Below are positions 19,882-28,297 of a stretch of DNA of 64,000 bases, one piece after another. This DNA is from Bog-473 sp963791455 (GTDB lineage Bacteria; Actinomycetota; Acidimicrobiia; Acidimicrobiales; RAAP-2): contig CAWBSM010000003.1 in assembly GCA_963791455.1 (NCBI GenBank), positions 434,001 through 498,000 on the forward strand, read 5' to 3'. The translations under genes and the position numbers were made by a program. Position 1 is the first letter of the stretch; each line of letters begins with the position of its first letter. The notes below the pieces were generated by a model. It made no database searches. It saw only the letters and a program-made list of their open reading frames with translations, and had not been told where the DNA came from.

Positions 19882-19920
19882 TGGGCGTAATCCGAAGCGA
19901 CAGAGCGAACGGGGAGACGC

Positions 19921-21204
19921 GTGCCCGCAACCGTGGTGGTCGGGACCCAGTGGGGCGACGAGGGGAAGGGCAAGCTCACCGACTTGCTCGCCCGCGAGAT
20001 GGACATGGTGGTGCGCTACCAGGGGGGCCACAACGCCGGCCACCGCATCGTCGTCAATGGCGCGGCCTTCGCGCTCCAGCTGGTGCCGAGCGGGATCCTC
20101 TACGACCACATCACGCCGATCATCGGCAACGGCGTGGTCGTGGACCCGGCCGTGCTGCTCGAGGAGCTCGACAGCCTCGCCGCCAAGGGCGTTGACACCT
20201 CCCGTCTGGTCGTGAGCGGCAACGCCCACCTGATCATGCCCTACCACCAGGAGCTCGACCGAGTCACCGAGCGCTTCCTCGGCAAGAACGCGCTGGGGAC
20301 GACCAAGCGTGGGATCGGCCCGGCCTACGCCGACAAGGCCTCCCGCGTCGGCATCCGCGTGCAGGACCTCTTCGACCCCAAGATCTTCCGCCAAAAGCTC
20401 GACGTGGCGCTCAAGGAGAAGAACGCTGTCCTGGCCAAGGTGTACAACCGCCTCCCGCTGACGGCTCCCGACATCGCCGACCGCTACCTGGGTGAGTACG
20501 CGCCCCGGATCGAGCCGATGGTGGGCGACACGGTCGGAATGGTGCACGACGCGATGGACAAGGGGCGCCAAATCCTGCTCGAGGGGGCTCAGGCGACCTT
20601 TCTCGACCTTGATCACGGGACGTATCCCTTCGTGACCTCGTCCAACCCCGTGGCCGGGGGCGCCTGCACCGGTTCGGGACTCGGGCCCCGGGACATCGAG
20701 CGGGTCATCGGGATCGCCAAGGCCTACGTCACGCGCGTGGGCGCCGGGCCGTTCCCGACCGAACAGGACAACGACGTCGGCGAGCTTCTCGTCGAGCGCG
20801 GCCACGAGTTCGGGACCAACACCGGGCGTCGGCGGCGTTGCGGGTGGTTCGACGCCGTCATGCTGCGCCAGGCCGTGCGCCTCAACTCGCTGACCGAGGT
20901 GGCGCTCACCAAACTCGACGTCCTCGACACCTTCGAGACCGTGAAGGTCTGCGTCGCCTACGAGGCGGACGGCATTCGCTTTACCCACCTGCCATACCAC
21001 CAGTCGACCTTCCACAAGGCGGCGCCCGTCTACGAGGAGCTGGCCGGCTGGCGAACTGATCTCAGCGCAGCGACCGCCCCCGGCGACCTGCCGGCGGCTG
21101 CCCGCGACTACATCGCGTTCTTGTCGGAACAGATCGGCGTTCCGGTGCGCCTCGTCGGAGTGGGGCCGGGGCGCGAACAGACCGTTTCCTTCGCCACCGC
21201 GTGA
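19921..21204 (+). CDS. purA: Adenylosuccinate synthetase PurA
   Basis: Converts IMP, aspartate and GTP to adenylosuccinate, the first step from IMP to AMP. The 427-residue protein opens with the P-loop-like VVVGTQWGDEGKGKLTD (GDEGKGK is invariant) and contains QGGHNAGH (IMP/aspartate site), KRGIGPAYADKASR and the GAQATFLDLDHGTYPFVTSS signature. Start is GTG with GGGGAGA eight bases upstream. It is the first gene of purA-D-B-C-S-Q; the purD GTG overlaps its stop (GTGA). Confidence 0.97.
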   Translation: MPATVVVGTQWGDEGKGKLTDLLAREMDMVVRYQGGHNAGHRIVVNGAAFALQLVPSGILYDHITPIIGNGVVVDPAVLLEELDSLAAKGVDTSRLVVSGNAHLIMPYHQELDRVTERFLGKNALGTTKRGIGPAYADKASRVGIRVQDLFDPKIFRQKLDVALKEKNAVLAKVYNRLPLTAPDIADRYLGEYAPRIEPMVGDTVGMVHDAMDKGRQILLEGAQATFLDLDHGTYPFVTSSNPVAGGACTGSGLGPRDIERVIGIAKAYVTRVGAGPFPTEQDNDVGELLVERGHEFGTNTGRRRRCGWFDAVMLRQAVRLNSLTEVALTKLDVLDTFETVKVCVAYEADGIRFTHLPYHQSTFHKAAPVYEELAGWRTDLSAATAPGDLPAAARDYIAFLSEQIGVPVRLVGVGPGREQTVSFATA

Positions 21205-22487
21205 GGGTCTGCGTCGTCGGCAGCGGAGGCCGCGAACACGCACTCGCCCACGTGCTGGCCCGCACGGCAGACGTCGTGGTCACGCCGGGGAACCCGGGCA
21301 TGGCGCCCCCGATCACCGTGGCGGAGGGGCCGGTCGAGGAGATGGAGGCCGACCTCTTCGTGATCGGCCCGGAGGCCCCGCTGGTCGCCGGGCTGGCTGA
21401 TCGCTTGCGCGCCCAGGGTCGCTCGGTCATGGGGCCAGGGGCCGACGGTGCGCTCCTCGAAGGGTCGAAGGCGTTCATGAAGGAGGTCCTGAGCGCCGCC
21501 GGCGTCCCGACGGCGCGCTTCGCCACCTTCGACGCGCTCGAGGCCAGTGCCGCTCGCACGTTTCTCGAGTCGCTGCCGGGGCCTTGGGTGATCAAGACCG
21601 ACGGCCTGGCCGCCGGAAAGGGTGTCCTGGTCGCCCGCACGCTCGACGAGGCCCGAGCCGACGTCAGCGCCAAGCTGTCGGGAACGGCCTTCGGCGACGC
21701 CGGGCGACACATCGTGATCGAGGAGGGCCTCGAGGGTGAGGAGTGCTCGCTGCTCGTCCTGTGCGACGGGACGCGGGCAGTGCCTCTCGTCCCCGCCCAG
21801 GACTTCAAGCGCATCGGTGACGGCGACGTCGGCCCCAACACCGGGGGCATGGGCGCCTACGCACCGATGCCCCAGGTGTCCCCCGGCGCGGTCGACCGTC
21901 TCATGGACACCGCCGTGCTCCCGCTCGTCGGAGAGCTGCAACGCCGCGGCATCGACTACCGAGGCGTTCTCTACGCCGGGCTCATGTTGACTCGCGACGG
22001 ACCCAAGGTCATTGAGTACAACGTGCGCTTCGGCGATCCCGAGGCCCAGGTGGTGCTCGCGCTGCTCGCGTCGGATGCCGCCGAGCTCTTCCTCGCCGTC
22101 GCCGACGGCGACCTCGTCGGATCGGCCCCGCCAACCTTTTCCGGCGATGCCGCGGTGTGCGTCGTGCTGGCGTCGCAGGGCTACCCGGAGCACCCCCGCA
22201 CCGGCGACACCATTGAGGGTCTGGACACCTTGGGCCAATCGGTCGCCGCGGTCGACGGGGTCACCGTGTTCCACGCCGGCACCGGACGCCACAGCCCCGA
22301 CGGACCCTTCCACACAGCCGGGGGACGCGTGCTGGGTGTCACCGCCACCGCCACGACCCTGGCCGAGGCGCGCGAGCGCGCCTATGCCGCGGCGGCGCCG
22401 ATTGACTGGGAGGGCATGCAGATGCGCCACGACATCGCGGCCCGGGTGCCCAGCCCCCGAGCCAGGGCGCGGGAGGGGGCCGGGTGA
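21201..22487 (+). CDS. purD: Phosphoribosylamine-glycine ligase PurD
   Basis: ATP-grasp enzyme joining glycine to phosphoribosylamine (second de novo purine step). It has 428 residues. The N-terminus VCVVGSGGREHALAHVLAR is diagnostic; the ATP-grasp core includes WVIKTDGLAAGKGVLVA and IEYNVRFGDPEAQVVL (metal/ATP acidic residues). The GTG start overlaps the purA stop by four bases and the next gene overlaps its own stop, implying coupled translation. The N domain looks slightly shorter than E. coli PurD around residues 35-45. Confidence 0.96.
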   Translation: MRVCVVGSGGREHALAHVLARTADVVVTPGNPGMAPPITVAEGPVEEMEADLFVIGPEAPLVAGLADRLRAQGRSVMGPGADGALLEGSKAFMKEVLSAAGVPTARFATFDALEASAARTFLESLPGPWVIKTDGLAAGKGVLVARTLDEARADVSAKLSGTAFGDAGRHIVIEEGLEGEECSLLVLCDGTRAVPLVPAQDFKRIGDGDVGPNTGGMGAYAPMPQVSPGAVDRLMDTAVLPLVGELQRRGIDYRGVLYAGLMLTRDGPKVIEYNVRFGDPEAQVVLALLASDAAELFLAVADGDLVGSAPPTFSGDAAVCVVLASQGYPEHPRTGDTIEGLDTLGQSVAAVDGVTVFHAGTGRHSPDGPFHTAGGRVLGVTATATTLAEARERAYAAAAPIDWEGMQMRHDIAARVPSPRARAREGAG

Positions 22488-23788
22488 TCCCCCGCTACGC
22501 CCCCCCGGACATGGCCGCGCTCTTCAGCGACGCCGCTCGCTTCTCGCTCTGGCTCGAGATCGAGCTCCTGGCCACCGAGGCCCAGGCCGCCCTCGGCGTG
22601 GTGCCGGCGGACGAGGCGGCCGCCTGCCGGGCCAAGGCTCCGACGGTCGACGAGGTGTTCGTGGCCGAGGTGTTCGAGCGCGAGAAGGTGACGGATCACG
22701 ACGTCGCCGCCTTCGTCGACGTCGTGCAAGAACGCATCGGCGCGCCGGCCGGCGCGCACATCCACTACGGGTTGACGTCCTCCGACGTGGTGGACACGGC
22801 GCTGTGCGCCACGCTCACCCGGGCGGCCGACCTGCTTCTGGTCGACCTCGATGCCTTCGTGGCCGCGCTGAAGGGCCGGGCGCTCGAGCTGATGCACGTG
22901 CCCGTCGCCGGCCGCACCCACGGCATGCACGCCGAGCCCACGACCTTCGGTGTCAAGTTCGCCCTGTGGGCCCTTCAAGGTGATCGCGACCGTCGCCGGT
23001 TGCGCGCGGCCCGCGACGCCGTCGCCGTGGGCAAGCTGTCGGGGGCCGTCGGGACCTACTCCAACGTCGATCCCGCCGTCGAGTCCCGCGTCTGTGCCGC
23101 GCTCGGCCTGACCCCGGTCCCCGCCACCCAGGTGATCGCGCGGGACCGTCACGCCGAGTACCTCTCGGCCTGCGCGTCGATCGGGGCGACCGTCGAGCTC
23201 ATGTGCACCGAGATCCGGCACTTGGCCCGCAGCGAGGTGGGGGAGGCGGAGGAGCCCTTCGGGGCCGGTCAGAAGGGCAGCTCTTCCATGCCGCACAAGC
23301 GCAACCCCGTTCTCTCCGAACGACTGTGCGGTCTGGCCCGGTTGCTGCGGGGGTATCTGGGCGCGGGGCTCGAAGACGTCGCGCTGTGGCACGAGCGGGA
23401 CATCTCGCACAGCTCGGTCGAGCGGGTGGCCCTGCCCGATGCGTCCATGCTGGCCTGTTACATGCTGCGCAAGGCGACGTCGCTGGCCGCGGGCCTGGTG
23501 ATCCACCCCGATCGGGCGCTCGTCAACCTCACGGAGGGCTCGCTGGGGCTCGTCTTCTCCCAGTCCGTCCTCTTGGCGCTCGTCGACGCCGGACTGACGC
23601 GCGACGAGGCCTACCGGATCGTCCAGCGCGACGCGAGGACAGCGTGGTCGGAACGGCGTCCCTTCCGTGTCGTGCTCGAGGACGATCCGGAGGCGGCGCT
23701 GAGCCAGGAGGAGCTCGACTCCGCCTTCGACTTGTCCCGCACGCTGCGCCACGTCGACCGCTTCGCCGACGCGCTGGTCGTGCTGTGA
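22484..23788 (+). CDS. purB: Adenylosuccinate lyase PurB
   Basis: Cleaves fumarate from both SAICAR and adenylosuccinate. The 434-residue fumarase-superfamily protein shows YGLTSSDVVDTA, GRTHGMHAEP (catalytic His) and the flexible signature loop GSSSMPHKRNP with the catalytic Ser. The GTG start overlaps purD (GTGA), and purC starts inside its stop. Both of its substrates come from neighbouring enzymes (PurC product and PurA product), which makes the gene order metabolically coherent. Confidence 0.96.
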   Translation: MIPRYAPPDMAALFSDAARFSLWLEIELLATEAQAALGVVPADEAAACRAKAPTVDEVFVAEVFEREKVTDHDVAAFVDVVQERIGAPAGAHIHYGLTSSDVVDTALCATLTRAADLLLVDLDAFVAALKGRALELMHVPVAGRTHGMHAEPTTFGVKFALWALQGDRDRRRLRAARDAVAVGKLSGAVGTYSNVDPAVESRVCAALGLTPVPATQVIARDRHAEYLSACASIGATVELMCTEIRHLARSEVGEAEEPFGAGQKGSSSMPHKRNPVLSERLCGLARLLRGYLGAGLEDVALWHERDISHSSVERVALPDASMLACYMLRKATSLAAGLVIHPDRALVNLTEGSLGLVFSQSVLLALVDAGLTRDEAYRIVQRDARTAWSERRPFRVVLEDDPEAALSQEELDSAFDLSRTLRHVDRFADALVVL

Positions 23789-24681
23789 CGACGGAGTTGC
23801 CCCGGGTCCAGTCCGGCAAGGTGCGCGAGCTCTACGACGCCGGGGAGGGGCGGCTGCTCATGGTGGCGTCGGACCGGGTCAGCGCGTTCGACGTGATCAT
23901 GGCCGAGCCCATTGCCGACAAGGGGCGTGTGCTCACGGCCATGACGTGCTTCTGGTGCGAGGAGATGTCCGACGTGGTGCCGGGGACCATCGTGGCGGCG
24001 AACCCGGCCGAGATCGAGCCGGCGTTGGGAGGACGCGCCCTGCCCGCCGAATGGCCCGGCCGCGCCGTCCTGGTCCGCCGGGCCGAGATGCTCCAACTCG
24101 AGTGCATCGTCCGGGGCTACCTGGCCGGCCAGGCCTACGAGGAGTACGAGCGGTCGGGGACCGTGCACGGCACCGCCATGCCGCCCGGCCTGCAGCTGGC
24201 CAGCCGGCTGGCCGAGCCCATCTTCACTCCCTCGACCAAGGCCGCCGAGGGCCACGACGTCAACATCGACTTCGCCGCCGCCGTCGACCTGGTGGGCGAG
24301 GAGGCGGCCACCGAAGCCCGGGACATCTGCCTCGAGCTCTACCGGCGGGCGGCCGCCCGCGCCGCCGACGCCGGACTTGTTCTGGCCGACACCAAATTCG
24401 AGCTGGGCTACGTCGACGGCGTCCTGTGCCTGTGCGACGAGGTCTGCACGCCCGACTCGTCGCGCTACTGGCCGGCCGACGCGGTCGTGCCCGGGCGCAC
24501 ACCCCCCGCCTTCGACAAGCAACCGCTACGCGACTGGCTGGCGGCACAACCCTGGGACCGCACGCCGCCCCCGCCCCCGCTCCCGGCCGCCGTGACGGAC
24601 TCCCTGTCCGAGCGCTACGTCGCGGCGTACGAGCGCATAACCGGTCGTTCGTTGAGCGACTGGTACGGTGCGACGCCATGA
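23785..24681 (+). CDS. purC: SAICAR synthetase PurC
   Basis: Adds aspartate to CAIR using ATP. It has 298 residues. The start VTTELPRVQSGKVRELYDAG contains the family motif SGKVRELY; VASDRVSAFDVIM and the aspartate/CAIR site KAAEGHDVNIDF follow, with LADTKFELGYVDG near residue 200. The GTG start overlaps the purB stop by four bases; a much longer open frame upstream is only a shadow of purB. The last codons overlap the purS ATG. Confidence 0.96.
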   Translation: MTTELPRVQSGKVRELYDAGEGRLLMVASDRVSAFDVIMAEPIADKGRVLTAMTCFWCEEMSDVVPGTIVAANPAEIEPALGGRALPAEWPGRAVLVRRAEMLQLECIVRGYLAGQAYEEYERSGTVHGTAMPPGLQLASRLAEPIFTPSTKAAEGHDVNIDFAAAVDLVGEEAATEARDICLELYRRAAARAADAGLVLADTKFELGYVDGVLCLCDEVCTPDSSRYWPADAVVPGRTPPAFDKQPLRDWLAAQPWDRTPPPPPLPAAVTDSLSERYVAAYERITGRSLSDWYGATP

Positions 24682-24929
24682 GGTTCCGGGCGCGCGTCGA
24701 GGTGCAACTGCGCCCCGGGATCGCCGACCCGGAAGGGGCGACCATCGAGCGGGCGTTGCCCGCCTTGGGGTTCGACGGGGTGGCCGACGTGCGGGCGGGG
24801 CGGTCCTTCCGTTTCGAGGTCGAGGCCCCCGACGAGGGGACGGCGCGTACGACGGCAACGGAGCTGGCCGACCGGCTGCTGGCCAATCCCGTCATCGAAC
24901 AGAGCCAACTCGAGCTCGAGGTGATCTGA
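24678..24929 (+). CDS. purS: FGAM synthase small subunit PurS
   Basis: An 83-residue subunit that bridges PurL and PurQ in the three-part FGAM synthase, helping channel ammonia. It has the usual form RFRARVEVQLRPGIADPEG, then an IxxALPALGF helix and a C-terminal strand PVIEQSQLELEVI. Its ATG overlaps the purC stop (ATGA), and purQ begins one base after its stop. The presence of purS and purQ means the organism uses the split PurLSQ enzyme. Confidence 0.93.
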   Translation: MRFRARVEVQLRPGIADPEGATIERALPALGFDGVADVRAGRSFRFEVEAPDEGTARTTATELADRLLANPVIEQSQLELEVI

Positions 24930-24930
24930 G

Positions 24931-25611
24931 TTGGCGGCGCGCATCGGCGTGGTCGTCTTCCCGGGGACCAACTGCGAGCACGACGTCGTGCAGGCCGTCG
25001 AGCGCGTCGGCGGGTCCGGCACGCTGGTCTGGCACGGCGAGGCGCGGCTCGGGACGGTCGACGCCCTCGTGCTCCCCGGCGGCTTCGCCCACGGCGACTA
25101 TCTGCGCCCCGGAGCCCTGGCCCGTTTCTCCCCCGTGATGGAGGCGGTGCGCGAATTCGCCCGCTCCGGCGGTCCGGTCGTCGGCATCTGCAACGGCTTC
25201 CAGGTGTTGACCGAGGCGGGTCTGCTGCCCGGCGCGCTCCAGAAGAACGGTCGGCTGCGCTTCTTGTGCCAACCGGCCCGGCTGGTGGTCGCTTCGACGT
25301 CGTCGGTGCTCACCTCCACCACGGCGGTGGGTGACGAACTGGTCATCCCCATCAACCATTTCGCGGGCAACTACACCTGTGACGAGGCGACGCTGCAGCG
25401 CCTGCGGGCGGAGGACCGCGTCGTGCTGCGCTACGCGGACAACCCCAATGCCTCGGTGGACGGCATCGCCGGCATCGCCAACGAGGCCGGCAACGTCGTC
25501 GGCCTCATGCCACACCCCGAGCGCGCCAGCTCCGCACTGCTCGGCTCCGAGGACGGTCTCGTCATGTTGCGCTCGCTCGTGGTGGCGGCCGGCGCCCGCG
25601 CCGCGGCCTGA
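24931..25611 (+). CDS. purQ: FGAM synthase glutaminase subunit PurQ
   Basis: A class I glutamine amidotransferase supplying ammonia to PurL. It has 226 residues. RIGVVVFPGTNCEHDV is the family N-terminus; VVGICNGFQVL carries the nucleophilic Cys, and the His/Glu of the triad lie in GLMPHPERAS near the end. The start is the rare TTG, fixed by the one-base gap after purS. It is the last gene of the first purine block; purL, which it serves, lies 4 kb downstream beyond five unrelated genes. Confidence 0.95.
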   Translation: MAARIGVVVFPGTNCEHDVVQAVERVGGSGTLVWHGEARLGTVDALVLPGGFAHGDYLRPGALARFSPVMEAVREFARSGGPVVGICNGFQVLTEAGLLPGALQKNGRLRFLCQPARLVVASTSSVLTSTTAVGDELVIPINHFAGNYTCDEATLQRLRAEDRVVLRYADNPNASVDGIAGIANEAGNVVGLMPHPERASSALLGSEDGLVMLRSLVVAAGARAAA

Positions 25612-25670
25612 CGACCCGACGCGCCGCGGTGTCATCAATTCTTCTGTCTCGTTCCCTAAGGTGACCTCGT

Positions 25671-26678
25671 ATGCAGCTTCGGGCCGCGGCGCGCCTCAGG
25701 AAAGCGACGGTGCGCCCGCTGTGGAGAGGGTGCGGCCGCGTCGTCACCACCTCCACCGTCGCCTTGGTCACCGCCACTGTCGCGCTGGTGGTGCACACGC
25801 CGCCGGCACCCGCCGGCGAGCCGCACCGGCCCGGGACGCGCCCGGTCACCAGCCCTCGCTCCATCGATACGAAGTACTTCGAGACCGGTGCCTGCGTCGA
25901 GTACCCGCCCACGTCCGGCAACCGCCACCTCACCGTGTTCCTCGATGCGGGTCACGGCGGCATCGATCCCGGCGGCGTGGGACAGACCACGGCGGGCCAG
26001 ACCATCGACGAGGCGGACGAGACGCTGCCCGTCGAGCTCGACGCCATGCAGCTGTTGCGGGCCAAGGGGTTCACGGTGGTGGTGTCGCGCACGAAGGCAG
26101 AGACGGTGATCCGTCCGCTCCCCGGCGACGTCTCCGGTGGCCTCTTCACGGTCCAGGGCGTGCACGACGACGTGGCGGCGCGCGACATCTGCGCCAACAT
26201 GGCCAAGGCGGACGTCCTCGTGGGCATCTACTTCGACGCGGGCGCGTACGCCGACAACGCCGGCGGCGTGACGGGCTACGACGCTGACCGCACCTTCTCG
26301 GCGCAGAACCTCCGCTTGGCCACCTTGGTGCAGGACGACGTCCTGACCGCTATGAACGCCCAGGGCTGGGGCATCCCCGACCTAGGCGTGGTCGGGGACG
26401 ATCAGCTGGGCGGGCCGCCACTCAGCACCGCCGCGGCCGACTACAGGCACCTGCTCCTGCTCGGCCCGGCCGACCCCGGCTGGTTCACGACGCCGAGCCA
26501 GATGCCGGGTGCGCTCATCGAGCCGCTCTTCATCACCGACCCCGACGAGGGAACCCTCGCCGCCAGCCCGTTCGGGCAGGAGGTCATTGCGGGCGGGCTG
26601 GCCCAGGCCGTCGAGCAGTACTTCGCACCCCCCCCTGCCGCGTCGCACCACGCCAAGGCGGTCAGACCCGGCGCGTGA
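25671..26678 (+). CDS. Secreted N-acetylmuramoyl-L-alanine amidase-like protein (Amidase_3), one zinc ligand missing
   Basis: An exported protein of 335 residues with the Amidase_3 fold, which normally cuts the amide between MurNAc and the stem peptide. A membrane/signal segment covers residues 22-48. LDAGHGGIDPG gives zinc His95, Glu117 (EADETLP) fits the second ligand, and ALIEPLFITDPDEG provides the catalytic Glu284. The third ligand, His of the usual SIHAN motif, is replaced by Tyr187 in VGIYFDAG, one base from a His codon. Activity is therefore doubtful and a regulatory or binding role is possible. The ATG lies eight bases after TAAGGT (25657-25662). It separates the two purine blocks. 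Confidence 0.75.
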   Translation: MQLRAAARLRKATVRPLWRGCGRVVTTSTVALVTATVALVVHTPPAPAGEPHRPGTRPVTSPRSIDTKYFETGACVEYPPTSGNRHLTVFLDAGHGGIDPGGVGQTTAGQTIDEADETLPVELDAMQLLRAKGFTVVVSRTKAETVIRPLPGDVSGGLFTVQGVHDDVAARDICANMAKADVLVGIYFDAGAYADNAGGVTGYDADRTFSAQNLRLATLVQDDVLTAMNAQGWGIPDLGVVGDDQLGGPPLSTAAADYRHLLLLGPADPGWFTTPSQMPGALIEPLFITDPDEGTLAASPFGQEVIAGGLAQAVEQYFAPPPAASHHAKAVRPGA

Positions 26679-26691
26679 GCCGGGGTGCCGT

Positions 26692-27120
26692 TCAGGTCCG
26701 AGCGCGCGAGATCTCCGCCTTCTGGAGGACCGCCGCGCTCACGCCCGCGGCCCTCCAGGTGGAATAGGTGATGCCCTTGCGCTGGCCGTAGGCCTTGGCC
26801 ACCTTGATGAACTGCTTCTCGAGCGCGGTGAGGTCCTTCACCTGGTCCACCCGGGAGCGCTCGTCAAGCAGGTCCTTTTGCTCCTGGAGCAGATGGAGCC
26901 GGGTCAGCGCGTCGGCGCCGGCCAGCTGGGAATCGATGGCGGCGAGCCGACGGTCGATGGAGGCCGGGGTGCGTTTGCGGCCCCGCTTGGGCTTGGAGGT
27001 CTCGAGCGCCTCGAGATAGTGGCGCACGGTTGCACTCTCGGCACGCCCACGGGCCAGGGCGGCCTTGTGGCCGCTGCTCATGGGCTTGCGAGGAGCCGGA
27101 GTCTTTGTCCTTGTTGCCAT
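26692..27120 (-). CDS. Conserved basic hypothetical protein of actinobacteria
   Basis: A 142-residue basic protein with an N-terminal Lys/Pro/Thr-rich tail, SSGHKAALARGRAES, a helical coiled middle (KPKRGRKRTPASIDRRLAAI followed by an alternating Leu/Glu/Asp helix) and a C-terminal motif GITYSTWRAAGVSAAVLQKA. This pattern recurs in many actinobacteria without assigned function; the Lys/Arg content and helix-turn-like end suggest nucleic-acid association, which is inference. I used the inner ATG at 27120, six bases after CACAAT (27127-27132), rather than the start six codons upstream. Confidence 0.7.
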   Translation of the reverse strand: MATRTKTPAPRKPMSSGHKAALARGRAESATVRHYLEALETSKPKRGRKRTPASIDRRLAAIDSQLAGADALTRLHLLQEQKDLLDERSRVDQVKDLTALEKQFIKVAKAYGQRKGITYSTWRAAGVSAAVLQKAEISRART

Positions 27121-27331
27121 GCACACATTGTGGCGCAACGGCTCGTGCCATATGCGTCAATTTACGAAGGTTTGTTTGTGGCTGTTCCTCCACGGCCCAT
27201 TTCGGGAGAAATGCCCCGATCGTTGACCCTAAAGGCGCGTAACGCAACGCGAAAATGCGCGAGGCCGCTACCGCCGCATTGTGACCTGGCGCCTGCCCCA
27301 TTTGGCAGCCCGACGGGGTTACCCTGCTGTC

Positions 27332-27688
27332 GTGACGCCGACGACGACGGCACCGGGGCTGGAGGTGCGGAGCCGGCGCGCCATGGCCGGCGTCCTGCTC
27401 GCCGCCACCGGGCTGATCGTGGCCTACTGGGTGGAGTGGTTGACCCGTCGCTCTCTGGTCGCCTCGGAGACCGGCGTGGCGTACACCCAGTTCGAGGACG
27501 CCTTTCCCCTGGCCGACGGCTGGCTGGCCCTGTGCCTGGCCGCCGCCGCCTTCTGCCTGCAGCACGGCGTCTGGGGTAGGGGCGGGAACGGGTTGGTGGA
27601 GCTGGCGATCAACGCCCTCACGTTGGGGCTGTCCCTCTTCGTGCTCCGCTGGACCTGGCTCCGCCGCGAGGCTTTGCTCTCGCCGTGA
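27332..27688 (+). CDS. Small integral membrane protein
   Basis: A 118-residue protein of unrecognised family with three predicted membrane helices (about 19-38, 62-80 and 90-110) and Arg-rich flanks. The sequence AYWVEWLTRRSLVASETG lies in the first loop. Start: the GTG at 27332 is six bases after TACCCT (27320-27325), a leaderless arrangement; the in-frame start 17 codons upstream lacks support. Its stop overlaps the GTG of the methyltransferase gene, so the two are co-expressed. Confidence 0.6.
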   Translation: MTPTTTAPGLEVRSRRAMAGVLLAATGLIVAYWVEWLTRRSLVASETGVAYTQFEDAFPLADGWLALCLAAAAFCLQHGVWGRGGNGLVELAINALTLGLSLFVLRWTWLRREALLSP

Positions 27689-28275
27689 GCCAGTTCGCCT
27701 TCGACCCGGCCACCTACCTCGATCTGATGCGGGAGGAGTTGCCCGCCTACGATCGCCTGCAGGCAGCGGTCGCCAGCGCCAGCGAGGGTGTGGCCGTCTC
27801 GTCGGTCCTCGATCTCGGCACCGGGACGGGCGAGACCCTGACCGCAATCCTGCGCCGCCACCGCGGGGCGGCGGCAATCGGCATCGACAAGGACGAGGCC
27901 ATGCTCGACGCAGCCCGCACACGCCTCGAGGGCTTCCCGGTCGAGCTGCGGGTGGCCGAGCTCACCGAGCCGCTGCCGGTGGGCCCGTTCGACCTCGTCG
28001 TCTCCGCCCTGGCGATCCACCATGTCGATGGGCCGGGCAAGGCGGCCCTGTTCGCCCGGGTCGCACGGGCGCTGCGACCCGGCGGGCGCTTCGTGCTCGG
28101 CGACGTGGTGGTCCCGGTTGACCCCGCCGACGCCGTCACTCCCCTGACGCCCGACCATGACCGGCCCTCCACGCTGGCCCACCAGCTGCGGTGGTTGGCC
28201 GACGCCGGGCTGGACGTCGCCCCGACGTGGTCGGAGCGCGATCTCGTCGTGGTGCGGGCCGACCGCCATCTCTGA
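27685..28275 (+). CDS. Class I SAM-dependent methyltransferase
   Basis: A 196-residue methyltransferase with the seven-strand Rossmann core. Motif I is VLDLGTGTGET (about 42-52), the acidic residue ending strand 2 is in IGIDKDEAML, and motif IV is FDLVVSALAIHHV, followed by RALRPGGRFVLGDVV. The start is GTG, overlapping the preceding membrane-protein gene by four bases (GTGA). The substrate is unknown; coupling to a small membrane protein might hint at a lipid or quinone-like substrate, but that is weak inference. Confidence 0.85.
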   Translation: MSQFAFDPATYLDLMREELPAYDRLQAAVASASEGVAVSSVLDLGTGTGETLTAILRRHRGAAAIGIDKDEAMLDAARTRLEGFPVELRVAELTEPLPVGPFDLVVSALAIHHVDGPGKAALFARVARALRPGGRFVLGDVVVPVDPADAVTPLTPDHDRPSTLAHQLRWLADAGLDVAPTWSERDLVVVRADRHL

Positions 28276-28297
28276 CCGGGTCGCTCGTCTGGTGTGA

